Assembly (NCBI GenBank): GCA_001661515.1
Contig: LUVW01000005.1
Span: forward strand, 693,455 to 757,454
Origin: Capniomyces stellatus
Taxonomy: Eukaryota > Kickxellomycota > Harpellomycetes > Harpellales > Legeriomycetaceae
Direction: 5' to 3'
DNA length: 64,000 nucleotides
This document shows positions 23,093-33,575 of this stretch, in pieces. The notes beneath the pieces were generated by a model. It saw only the letters and a list, made by a program, of their open reading frames with translations, was not told where the DNA came from and made no database searches. Position 1 is the first letter of the stretch; each line of letters opens with the position of its first letter. A program made the translations under genes and the position numbers.

Positions 23093-23464
23093 TCAGGGCG
23101 TTTTAAACACTCTTTTTATCGCCTCTTTGTCTGTGCCTCCAATCAGGTTCAAATATCTGACCCACTCCTTGCCTTCCTTGACCAAGCTTTCTATAAATTC
23201 TTTCCTATCCACAGTAGCATCCCTTTTTGGACACACGCCTTCAAAACCATTGCTGCCGTATTTTTCAGTATATTTTTCGCGTTTTTGCTCACTATCCAGA
23301 ACCAGCCTTACGTCTGTTTCATCCACTATTCCGATCTTGTCTGGCAACTCCCGGTACTGCTCAAACACTTCCCGGATATTGTACCTTAGCTTTGGTTTCA
23401 AGTACTCTATACCCGTTCTTTCAACCGATCTCAAGAGCGCTCTGTACAGTCTTATTTTATCCAT
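23093..23464 (-). CDS. LYR-motif (Complex1_LYR-like) protein
   Basis: A single-exon frame of 123 residues. The N-terminus reads MDKIRLYRALLRSVERTG, a Leu-Tyr-Arg motif at the start of an amphipathic helix, followed by LKPKLRYNIREVFEQYRE. This is the helix-turn-helix pattern of LYR proteins, small mitochondrial factors that bind acyl-carrier protein and serve in Fe-S, respiratory-complex or ribosome assembly. A longer, charged region with WVRYLNLIGGTDKEAIKRVF follows; it is not part of the usual minimal domain and I do not recognise it. Which LYR subfamily is unclear. It is convergent with ARP8 and divergent from ORC4, with AAGTAAAA (about 23563) in the shared promoter space. Coding status is supported by composition and motif. 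Confidence 0.72.
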   Translation of the reverse strand: MDKIRLYRALLRSVERTGIEYLKPKLRYNIREVFEQYRELPDKIGIVDETDVRLVLDSEQKREKYTEKYGSNGFEGVCPKRDATVDRKEFIESLVKEGKEWVRYLNLIGGTDKEAIKRVFKTP

Positions 23465-24062
23465 CCTCCCAATCGTTTCTTTTCTCCTTCCGTTTATTTT
23501 CTCCTTTTCCTCCTTATTGAGATAAAATCATCTCTCTTCATCTATATTTACCAAAAAAAAATAGAAGTAAAAAACTAAAACTGAAAAAGTTAGTCTAGTT
23601 AAGAGTCGACAAGTCTGGTATTAGCAGAAACAGCTTTTTTTTTACTTTTGTTGAGATTAATAAATTGTGCCTTATATTTCAAAAAAATTTGTATTCAAGA
23701 AATCAATTGTGTGCTACTTTAAAACCCCAAATGCTCAGAAAATAAACAAACAAACCAAGGATTATGATTGACCAGCTGTGTTTACCAACAAAAACATTAT
23801 TTTTTTTACTGAAATTTATTTTATTTTTCTGAATTTGACTAACAATCAATTTGCTCCAAATTTCCGCGTCAACTACAACTCTGGATTATGTCCAGCCAAG
23901 CACTAACCGCAAATTGAATATATAAACCAAGCTCAATATCAGAAATATCACTAAAATCAATTCCTCTTATTTCCTCAAGTCATTCATTAACATCAGTTTG
24001 GTACCCATAAACACTATTCAAGGTATCTAAAAAGTTATTTAGAAAAAAAAGAAGAAAAAAAA
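23465..24062. other. Shared promoter space of LYR gene and ORC4
   Basis: 598 bases between divergent starts, AT-rich, with no gene visible. Confidence 0.5.
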
Positions 24063-26606
24063 ATGATAGGTGGCTCGCCAATTCCTGACCAAGGATTCAG
24101 CCAGGTGAATATAGTAAAGCAGATTCTGCTATCCAGGTTATCCGGAAGAAACGATAATCCAGAGCTGGTCGGCCTCGATAAACAGTACTTGTAAGCCCAC
24201 CACTTTTGATATACTGCTGTTTGTATTCTGTTATCGCTGCCACACTTTTATCTCATTTCAATCCAAATTGACTTGGTTTTACTGTGTTGGCTATTCTTTG
24301 GTATTTATAATTGACTTTAAGGAATCAAACTCGACCCCCCTTTTTTTGATAGTCCCAACCAACTTAACGGGTTAATTCTTTACCTATTCAGCAATAAATA
24401 AGTACATAACGCTAAACAAGGAAATATATATGTTTATATAACACTGTTGTTCTTAGGAATTTATACAGCACTGTTGAAAAGACAGTTGTCTCTGGTGAAA
24501 GCAACTCTTTGTTATTACTGGGGCCTAAAGGATCAGGGAAATCATCGGTTAGTACTCGGCAACAGCAAAATCTTTTATTGTGTTTGATAAAATAGTTGCA
24601 CTCTCACTTGACAATATTTAACTTGTAATCCATATATTTTTCCCCACTCTCTTCAATTATTTTTAGCTTGTCAAGAAGGTTCTGTTCAACCTGAATAAAA
24701 AATTCTGCGCCCATGACAACACCAAAAAGTACATAACAATCAAGCTATCTGGCTCAATCCACTCAAACGACCGTCTTGCACTCAAAAGCATTGCAACACA
24801 ATTACATCACGGCATGGGGGTTGATGAGATATCCCATGCAAGTTCATCTATATCCACAATCCACATTTCCTTTTTCTATACCTGTTTATGCACAGCTCTA
24901 ACATGAGCATAAAACGCACTGTTGCACAACAATGACCTTATAACAGTGCTCTAAAACATGCCTTTAACACAATTTGCTTATACTTTTACTTTTTCTTTTT
25001 TTTTTCTTTTTTTTTTGTTAACAGAGATCTGCTGCTGAGTGGATGAGCTTCATTATTGCTTTGTTCCAGAACGGCGACAGCAACTCTACACCGGTCTTAT
25101 TTATTCTGGAGGACTTTGAACTGTTTGCTATGCAGCCTAAACAGCTCCTGTTATACACTCTGTTTGACATTGCACAAAGCAGACAAGCCCCCGTTGCGGT
25201 TGTTGGGGTATCATGTAGAATGGTAATGTGGTTTATAAAATATATTTCTCTAATCTAGTTTACTAATCCTATTGTTATTTTCTCATTCTGACTTTAAATA
25301 TATGATATAATTTTCTGTTGCATATTTCAGTATTTTTTTTTACTTTTTTACTTGGCTGTAGTTGATACAGCCTCATTTTTTTATTTTTACGCTGCTAGTT
25401 AAGTTCATAATAATCCTTGGCGTGTTTAGCTGACTGACACAATCCATTCCATACAATCTTGTAGAACGTTGTGGATCTGCTGGAAAAGCGTGTAAAATCT
25501 AGATTTTCGCACCGTCAGATTCTAGTTCCGCTTGTTTCAAGCTCTGAAGAGTTTTTTAGCGTTATTTTCAAGACCTTGACTGTTCCCAGCAACGTCTCAT
25601 TTGATTTGGATCCAATGTATGTAGAAAGCTTCAACGAGTCCCTAAAGGTAACCACCAAGTCGCACATCGATGTAATTCGGAATGCAAGTTTTCGTTGCCA
25701 ATTTAGTAAGAAAACTAGTAGAAGGTACTAACTGAAGCTGCAATATCTGTAAATGTATGTTTATAACAGTTTATCGTTTACGAGTCAAAGAGCTCAGAAG
25801 TGTTTAGCATGGTCTATGAATTTGGGAAGGATATCCCGATGTTGTTCCGGGTGCTGGTAAGCCATCTGTGTATTTGTCGATTGAATAATATGAGTGTGGC
25901 TTGTTTTTAAACTTACATGTACGTGTGATTTGTAATAGACTTGCGTCGTGGCAGGGCTGTCTGATGAGCTACCGTTTATAAAGTCAACCATGATTGAAAA
26001 ATCATGCAGCGAGCTATTTTTAGATCAGAAAATGCAGCTTTTAAATGGTAAACCCCTCCCTCCCCCTTGGTATTACCACAGTAAACTATAAATTAAGAGT
26101 GAGTGTGCTCATGTAAAATGTTATAATCAAGTTGGTCTAATAATATGTTTGTGCACCCGTGAATCTTGGATGCAGGAGTATCGCTGCTGGAGTTTTACCT
26201 GCTGATATCAATGAACTCGTTACTGAACGTCGGATACCAAAGCTTTAATTTTGAAATGGTGTATGATGAGTACAAGAATATATCAAACAGATATCTGTTA
26301 GCATCAGCGACAACAGGTGGTACAATAAAGCTGTACAAAAAGGGCGTGGCGTTGAAGGCATTTGAATACTTGGTGCAAACTGAGCTCCTTTGCTCGGCTA
26401 GTGGAGGAGGAGGAGCTACAAACCTTGACTACGGAGTAAGTAGTATCCAGAACTCAAATGTCAGAAAGAAGTTTGCGCTTGGGTTATCTGGTGGCATGAA
26501 GGAGTTCCAGATGGCTAGGCTGCTGATCGATTCGGGCCAGATTGTTGAGGCTGCTGCCCTTAGAGACGATCTGCCCGCGGCTTTAAGAAGATGGTTTTGC
26601 GAGTAG
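24063..26606 (+). CDS. ORC4: Origin recognition complex subunit 4
   Basis: Eight exons: 24063-24190, 24457-24547, 24667-24837, 25025-25222, 25465-25647, 25770-25856, 25939-26047, 26176-26606; 465 residues (human ORC4 is 436). The AAA+ ATPase core is clear: Walker A GPKGSGKSS at the end of exon 2, then KYITIKLSGSIHSNDRLALK. Walker B is FILEDFELFA in exon 4. Sensor 1 is AVVGVSCRMNVVDLLEKRVK followed by SRFSHRQI, the latter being an ORC4 hallmark. The C-terminal winged-helix region includes SLLEFYLLISMNSL and FNFEMVYDEYKN. ORC4 helps load the MCM helicase at origins. Intron 3 has no usable GT donor in the required phase; GCAAGT at 24838 restores the frame, giving a GC-AG intron. If that is wrong, exon 3 ends differently by a few residues only. 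Confidence 0.92.
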
Positions 26607-27662
26607 CCTGGATACTACTGCCAATAGTAAACTCACTATTTTCATCATAGCTAGTCATAGTTAATCATAGCGTATTGTTCTGTTTAGTTTTGTCTTGTTT
26701 GATTAGGTTTTGCTTTGATTTAAGCTCTTTATTTTTACGATCAGTGTTAGCACTGCGATTGCTATTTTACATGGCGTTTTATTTTAAAATATATTGATTT
26801 GTACACTTTTAAAAAAGTTGTGCCACTTTTCGCATTACCAATTTTTTTCTTCTTTCAATTTACCTCTTTTTAACTTTATTTGCTCTTCAAAATTGCACTG
26901 GTTGATTCCCAGTATATTGGGCGAATAGCCATGCGACTAATGCTGGTATTGGTATAATACGGAGCTTTGAGGTCTTTTAACAGAAAATAAAAACACCACT
27001 CAAAAGGCTAACTGGGTTTTGCGATAAGTAAAAGTTTTACAGTCAATGTCAAAGACTAAGAAATAAAAAAAAGGTCGTTTTTGACAAAGCCAATGGAGCC
27101 CAAGCATGTGAATATCTGCATAGTTCAAGTAGCTCATCCTGTTATTGGAATCAGCATTAGATATAAAACAACTTTCAAATCGGAGTTAGGTAAAGGTGAA
27201 TAAAAAAAAGAGCCAACTAGAAACCAAGATCGCTCCGTTGAAAAAATCCAAAGCGTTTTCAAGTCAATGCGAAAAGCCAGAAAAAGTTGGTTTAATGAAT
27301 CAAATAATAGGGGGTAATTACGATAGAGGAGATAAGAGTTTCTAGACTTAACAAACGATTGGCTGTCTACCAAATCCTTTTGTTTATGGAAATCTTCAAA
27401 ATGGATACATTATGATTTGCTATACTCAAGTTTTGCGGTTATATTTTGCCTTTTACTTTTGTTCTTTGCGTATGTTTTTGTTTTTGTAATTGCTTTTGTG
27501 TTTGTTATTGAGTTGGATATAAAACTAGTCCCGGTCGCCTTGATAAAGATAAAAAATATATATACACGATATACATTCAACTTTGCTAGCAAAAAAATTG
27601 TGACTTGTTTTACACTGTAAAATTAAATTCGTTTCTCATCTCACAACTATACTAAAACTAAA
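26607..27662. other. Intergenic region
   Basis: About 1 kb between tandem genes. Minus-strand frames near 27134-27373 lack any recognisable domain and are not supported. TATATATA at 27557-27564 may be the promoter of the carrier gene. Confidence 0.5.
27557..27564 (+). promoter_or_regulatory. Putative TATA element of the carnitine carrier gene
   Basis: TATATATA about 100 bases before the ATG at 27663. The evidence is positional only. Confidence 0.3.
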
Positions 27663-28794
27663 ATGTCGCAAGAAAAAACAGCAAGCATAAGCAAGGTAGA
27701 CACAGCTGGAGCCAAGGCTGACGCACCAAAACAAACATCTGCTTTGAAGTCGTTCCTTTCAGGGGGATTTGGTGGAATCAGTTTAGTTGTAGCTGGGTTT
27801 CCGTTAGATTTGGCCAAGGTGAGAATGCAAACGTCAACTGAATACAAGAGCACATTTGATTGTTTGAGCCGAACGGTCAAGGCCGATGGATTTAGAGGGC
27901 TTTATAGAGGCATGTTGGCTCCACTTGTTGGAGCCACTCCAGTTTTTGCCTTGTGCTTCTGGGGATACAATCTTGGGCAGAAAATTGCGGTTAAATACGG
28001 AGGGAATGACAAGAACGCGCCAATTACTACCGGACAGCTTCTTTTTGCAGGTGGATTCTCTGCTATTCCAACAACACTGCTGATGACACCAATGGAGCGC
28101 ATCAAGTGTCTTCTACAAGTCTCTGGCCAAGGAGGCGTCACTTATTCTGGGCCAGCTGATGCTGCCAAATCGATTTATAAGGCCAGCGGAATCCGGGGAT
28201 TGTATAAAGGAACTGTTGCCACCTTGATCAGAGACGTTCCAGGGAGCGTTGCCTACTTTGGCATGTACGAATTGGTAAAGAAAGCGTTGATTCCAGCTGA
28301 TACTCCGAAAGACAAAATCAGCACTGCGCCAATTATTGTTGCTGGTGGGCTTGCCGGTGTTGCCAACTGGGTTGTTGCTATTGTAAGTCCTGATTTGCTT
28401 GTATTGTTTTTGTTTCCAACTTTGGAAAGCTTACAGCTTAACCAAGCTTAGTTGGCTGCTCTGTGTAATTTTTAGTTGGTTGTGTGCTTCCCACCATTCC
28501 ATAGCACCATTGGCCACAATGGTCTTGAATATGCCAGTTATTTACTGTTTTATCTGTTGTTCTTTTTATACTCCTTTTCCTTAGCCACCTGACGTTCTGA
28601 AATCTCGCCTTCAGACTGCACCTGAGGGTAAATACTCAGGCATGAGGGATGTATTTGTTGACCTGATGAAGACCGATGGACCAAAGGCCTTGTTCAGAGG
28701 TGTTGGACCAGCAATGATCCGTGCGTTCCCTGCTAACGCAGCATGCTTCTTGGGGGTAGAGCTTTCTCTTAGGATGATGAACGCCATCTGGTAG
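27663..28794 (+). CDS. CRC1: Mitochondrial carnitine/acylcarnitine carrier
   Basis: Two exons, 27663-28382 and 28585-28794; 309 residues. It is a three-repeat mitochondrial carrier with signatures [22 protein letters not shown] and [10 protein letters not shown], one per repeat. [17 protein letters not shown] and the third-repeat sequence [18 protein letters not shown] are characteristic of the carnitine/acylcarnitine subfamily (SLC25A20, yeast Crc1). It exchanges acylcarnitine for carnitine across the inner membrane for beta-oxidation or acetyl-unit transfer. The intron falls just before the third signature. Length and all six membrane spans are as expected. The N-terminal 25 residues are a short polar extension. 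Assignment is firm. Confidence 0.94.
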
Positions 28795-29329
28795 AGCGTT
28801 GCTACAAATCTGATCTCTTTTTTTTTTAAAAAAAAAAAGCTTGTTTACACTATATTAGTTTGATTAGCACTGATGTGGGCTTGGGTTTTACTTTAGATAG
28901 AAACTTTGTAATTTGTAAAATAACATTCTTGTTTCCAAAAACCAGGATAAAAGGGAATCGTGTTTGTTAACTGTTTGCTGAAAACAAAAACAATGAAGAA
29001 AAAAAAAATCATAATTATAGTGAGGATTTAGGACTATAACAGGATAAAGGTTTTAATATTAGTATAATAATATAGCTTGTAAAAATATGTACGATATAAA
29101 ACATTTTGCGTTTTATGAGAGTTAAATATGGAAGAAGAAAGAAAAAACTTGATGCAGGAACTTGGTTGTTTGATGAAAAGAGCTGTTAGTCGCAAAAGGC
29201 CAAAAACAAAATACCAATTTTACTAGCAAGCCAAGAGCGACAAATCCAAAGCCAATTATTTATTCGGATATCAAGCTTGGGAACAAATAAAGTGGACTGA
29301 CAGAATGCTCCACCTCGGGCTTGGTTTGG
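28795..29329. other. Convergent spacer carrier / UPF0658
   Basis: 535 bases holding the two 3' ends. A T9-A11 palindromic-looking run at about 28819-28838 lies just past the carrier stop. No gene is seen. Confidence 0.5.
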
Positions 29330-30809
29330 TTAGCTCATGTTGTACTCCTCAAGGGCCATTCTTCGTTCACCAGCCGAGTTGATGTAATATTCAGGCCCTT
29401 GGGTATACTCTTCGTGCTTTCTTTTGTCATTCATTACTATAAAAGATGATTTTAAATAGGATTAATAAAAAACGTAAACAGGTTAAAACATTCTCAGTAG
29501 TAATAATAGAAACTGTGTCAGATTGGTGGAAATTCGCCTTTAAGAACTCCACCTCCCCCCCGTTGATATTTTAGTTTAAAAATAAATTATTTTTACTTCT
29601 TTTCTGCAAGCCCATTCCGAAATTGGTCAAACATTTGATGCCCTGGAATATAGTAGCGGTGACAATCAGGAGCGACACAATGGCTAAAATGTAGTAAATA
29701 CGCGTTAATTACAAATTAAAGATGGGTTAAATTGGCTGATGAATACATTTCCATACAAAATCGCATCCTTGTGGTTAAAGCAAGAACAGTAACCAAAACC
29801 AAGTAATGTGACATACTGCTTTTAGTTTAACTAGAGAGCTTACCAAAAAATGTCAGCATCAGAGAAAAGTTCTCGTATTTTTTTCTTTGTTGGGGATCGT
29901 AAATTCTTACTAGCTTGAATATGTAATAGCCTAAAAACCCTGTGTTTCCGACAATGAAGATCCACATCAAGAATTTGCTTTCACGCTTTAGAGCAGAAAG
30001 CGCAATCACAAGGACAACCAGATTGATTGGGAACATGGCAATGGTGATAGGAAACTCAAGATCGCCCGAGTGCAATATTAGGGATATGTACTGAGCAGCA
30101 AATCCAAACGAAGCAAAGAAGTTGAGATTCAGTAGCTGGATGAAAATCTGATACTCTTTGTATATATTTTTCAAGTGCAAGTTGGCGCCGATGAGTTTAT
30201 AGACCTCCCAGCCGTACAGTTTGTAAAGCTTTAGGGCGATGTACATGAACATGATTGTAGTTATAGACAGAATAACTGGAACTGCTATTAGGTAAGGCCT
30301 GAGCGACTCAAACAGCTCAAAAATGTTCAGCACCCATTGGCTGCTTCCTTTCTGGAAGTATTGGATAACTCCCCAAATCGTTGAAAATACGTTGAACGAG
30401 ACAAATGAGATTATCTGAAGAGTGTTCTCGTGGTAAATCGCGTTGATGTAAAGGAAGGAAGAGAAAAACATGGCAAATATGTACAGCGACAGGTATATTA
30501 TCGCACTTTTGTCGCCAGACCACACTTGTAGATAACGATTGTTGCTTGACTTTACAAAAATGATCAACTCGAGACCAATAATTAGAATCGACTGTATGAT
30601 TACCAGCACTAGGCCGTATACCGCTATTCGAGGCAGCTTCTTCTACATTTCGCCAACATTATTAAAATTAGTCTTGCATTTCCCTGAAAAATTATCAATC
30701 GTAAATTCCAACTTGCCTTCGCAGCGCTTTGACGCTGTTTGATTGATTCGGTTTACATATTTTTAGGCCAAGATATTTTATAAAGAAACACACTTACATT
30801 TATCCACAT
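29330..30809 (-). CDS. UPF0658 family Golgi membrane protein
   Basis: Four exons: 30809-30798, 30642-29844, 29683-29597, 29436-29330; 334 residues. Exon 1 is twelve bases (MWIN), joined in phase to KKLPRIAVYGLVL. The protein is multi-pass throughout, with at least seven hydrophobic helices. Family-typical features are VWSGDKSAIIYL, FGFAAQYISL and the segment DPQQRKKYENFSLMLTFF running into AIVSLLIVTATIFQGIKCL, then a charged cytoplasmic tail with EEYTQGPEYYINSAGERRMA. This matches the fungal UPF0658 Golgi apparatus membrane protein family (fission yeast C23H3.04 type), whose biochemical role is unknown. The short exon 1 is the only nearby ATG with a matching donor (GTAAG) and phase, but an undetected longer leader exon is possible. 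Confidence 0.85.
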
Positions 30810-31387
30810 TATGTTTTCCCGCAACTCTGCTTTTTTTTAAATAAGTTAAAGTTAAAGTTGGCACAGTCGAAATGTGAACTAGGTTTATTCAAGCTAAACA
30901 AGCCAGTTTACTTTGTTGAAATTGTTGTAAAAAAACGTCTTTGTTGACGGCAGTTTGTTGAAGTTTTTGGTGATTAGATTCTGAATAGCTAGGTGTAAAA
31001 TATATTAGCATTCGACTAAATAAAGCTGTATTAGATTATTTTAGCTGAATATATGTTAATATAGTATAATTAGTTTGGTTTGTAGCATACAGGCTTGCCG
31101 CTTAACTTAGCTTTACTTCTGTACTTGATATCAAACGGGCTTTTCTCATTTACTATTCAGTTTTCTTCGCTTTTCTCTGTTTTATTTTATTCCCATTGAT
31201 TATTTCTTTTTTTCATAATCATCCATTAAAGCTAGCACTTGTTGCTGATTTAATATTAAGCAGTTTTATTGTCACCAGGTTCCCTTGTTGCCTTTGATTT
31301 TTAATAACCATATTTTCCAGCTTGATTGTTCCTCTCTGCCTCTCTATTACAATAAAAACTTTCTTACTAATGGCATCAAACAAAGTC

Positions 31388-31687
31388 CTAATAATAATTC
31401 CGCTTTCCAGCTGACAATATCTTCAAGCCTGTTTTCAATAGTTTAAATATGTTTTTGGAAGAGAAAAAAAAATCCATTGCGCTTTTAGGAAGCTTGATGC
31501 ACAAATCAACTAATCTGCTACACTTTGTCCAGAAATATCTACTTGACGCTAATTTTACTGGTAAATTAAACACGCTTTTCGCTTTGATTTTGCCAAAATG
31601 TTGAACATTTGGGTGTTTAGCCAACCAATGGCATGTTTCTGTATTAATATACAAATAACCATTGGATGTGTAATTTGGAATTACCAA
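31388..31687 (-). other. Orphan open frame, possible gene remnant
   Basis: An open stretch of about 100 codons has no ATG start (only TTG) and extends open about 20 codons further upstream to a stop. The translation (containing ETCHWLAKHPNVQHFGKIKA and SSRYFWTKCSRLVDLCIKLP) is not low-complexity, which is unusual for chance frames in this AT-rich DNA. Its spacing of Leu and Ile is faintly reminiscent of leucine-rich-repeat/F-box proteins, but no family is recognised. It lies in a region that also holds a decayed transporter, so a remnant is plausible. Confidence 0.3.
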
Positions 31688-32039
31688 ACTTGTATTACTT
31701 AAAACTGATTTATACTGGATAACACTCGACTTCTAAACTTTAGTTTATAAAACACGACAGTTAAATAATACAATTCTCGGCTATTGTGCTCTCACATTAA
31801 TAATTGTAATATACAGTCTGCATTTTGAAAAAAAAACGCCAATTAAAAATAAATAATTGACTAAAATCGTTTAAACGGTGAAGCTCCCAACCCCGTTTCT
31901 CCAATAAAAAGCCATAAAAAAAACAAACAAATTAGAGCAGCGTTGGGAACTTGTTCTTTACAAAAAGCTGAATTTTGGTTTTGTTAAATGTTGAGCAATT
32001 AGCATTATAAATACTGGTAAACCGAACTGTCAAATCAAA

Positions 32040-32158
32040 TAGTGTAAAAAGTTAGAGTAAAAAGTAAAAGTTAGAGTAAAAAGCAAAAGTTGGAGTAAAA
32101 AGTAATAGTTGGAGTAAAAAGTAATAGTTAAAAAGTAATAGTTAAAAAGTAAAGAGTA
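32040..32158. repeat. AGTAAAAAGTARAAGTTRG minisatellite
   Basis: Tandem, imperfect copies of a roughly 18-19-base unit made of AGTAAAAAGTAAAAGTTAG variants, shortening to 13-base units at the right end. The unit contains the AGTAAA word that recurs in promoters here. Confidence 0.85.
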
Positions 32159-32888
32159 TATAATGACAAGTGGACTGAAAAGTATTTGCCAAGTGCCCAG
32201 ATCCACATCTACCAATTACTATAAGCAAGGTTCGATTTTTACGTGATTAGTATGGGCGGGTAAGAGTTTTTAAACCAAATTCGGCTTTATCGAGACATTC
32301 TAACGCCATATTTGGAGTTTGCTTGTAACTGCAGCTCCTGAATGCAGCCCTCCCGGCTATTTAAAGTGTACTGAAGCCTAGTAGCCAAATAAATAAAAGC
32401 CGAATTAAAAGGGATAATAGCCGAATTTCAAGGACAAGTAAAAGAGCAGATACTTGGTATCAACATTTGAATGATTATGATTGATATTTCACCAAGTTCA
32501 TGGTCGAGTAGACATAAACAACATTGTTTTATCCGTACACACGCATTCTCTTGCTTGTTGAGAATTATAATGTTGGTTTAACGTTCAAGTATGTTACAAG
32601 CTGCGCACACATTTTACACAATACAAGGGCATTCTTGAGTCACATCCATAGCACTCGGTTTCGTTTTTAATGTGATACATCTGAAACATTCGACTTTACT
32701 TTTGAGTTCGACATCCATGAAACATTTGGAATTTAATTGGTTTGTGTTCTGTTGTTTATTAATAACAATAAAAAGAATACTGGAGAGCTGGTATTTAATA
32801 AAGCGCAAAATGGTATTCAATTACTTCATAGGACCTGTTTTCAGCCTAGGGATATTTTCTCTAGAGTAGGCTTGCAGGAAAATAAGAA

Positions 32889-33575
32889 TTACCACGTTAA
32901 TATAGAAGAAAACAACACCGATAATAGTAATTGGCTTAAAGTTGATTTCAAATCATAGATTACGTAAAAGACAATGTATGTAGCAAGGTTTGTGTCAGTG
33001 ATCCAAAACGTTAGCATTGCTGTGCTTGCAACAGTGTGACAGAAGGTAAGGATGTTTATGGGCCTAGATCTGTCGGTAGTTAGCGATAAAACACCGCGAA
33101 ACTTTGTGATACAGAGGCAGAAAATTATTATCAGTAAAAATGCTGTTGAATGCGTTTGGCCCAAGTCTACTACGGTCGCAGGTAAATAAAGGGTTGTTGC
33201 GTTGTGGCCAACACTATGTTTATGATTATACTGGCACCAAATCCAAACATGAGCCCCTGGGTCAGCACTAGTTGCAAGATTTCCGTACAAAGGCTGGCAA
33301 AAACTATACCTAGACTTGATAAATAGCCTGCCAACAGAACTGCCATCCTCAGTCCGATAAATTTGTATATGGTTCCCGTCAGTATTCCACAAGCAAAGGG
33401 CGCTGATAATGATGTTTTTTTTATCCACGATATACTTGCCGTATTCTCATGCTGAAACATTGTTTTAAGTAGTAGGTTTAGAAAATGCTAAATGACAGTA
33501 TAGCCAAAAGTAACTGTAAAGTTGAGAACCCCAACTATTAGAACAACCCAAGAACAGCCTATATCGGGTAGTGGT
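32889..33575 (-). pseudogene. Decayed monocarboxylate-transporter-like (MFS) gene
   Basis: Read on the minus strand, the frame begins near 33575 with SWVVLIVGVLNFTVTFGYTV, like the first membrane segment of MCT-family transporters, then hits an in-frame TAG (about 33497). The same frame continues with ENTASISWIKK and an MCT-like second to fourth helix (IGLRMAVLLAGYLSSLGIVF; LVLTQGLMFGFGAS). It then shifts frame to TLYLPATVVDLGQTHSTAF. The next recognisable piece, KFRGVLSLTTDRSRPINIL with AMLTFWITDTNLATYIVFYV, corresponds to helices about 9-10 of the family, so roughly the middle of the protein is missing. Stop, frameshift and internal deletion together indicate a pseudogene. The family is inferred from motif order only; it may once have imported a monocarboxylate or related substrate. 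Confidence 0.6.

Larger units (their letters stand above)
30810..32888. other. Long gene-poor stretch with minisatellite and ORF remnant
   Basis: About 2 kb, AT-rich, between the UPF0658 gene and the transporter pseudogene. It contains a minus-strand orphan frame (31388-31687) and a minisatellite (about 32040-32158), listed separately. No complete gene is supported. Confidence 0.5.

Noticed and set aside
27134..27373. Minus-strand frame of 79 codons between ORC4 and the carnitine carrier
   Set aside because: Composition is Leu/Phe/Ser-rich as expected by chance in AT-rich DNA; no domain, splice context or neighbour exon.
32820..32888. Possible further transporter remnant (S-R-E-N-I-P-R-L) downstream of the pseudogene
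   Set aside because: The resemblance to the family's late ENLP-R-L motif is only a few residues and in another frame; too weak to extend the pseudogene.
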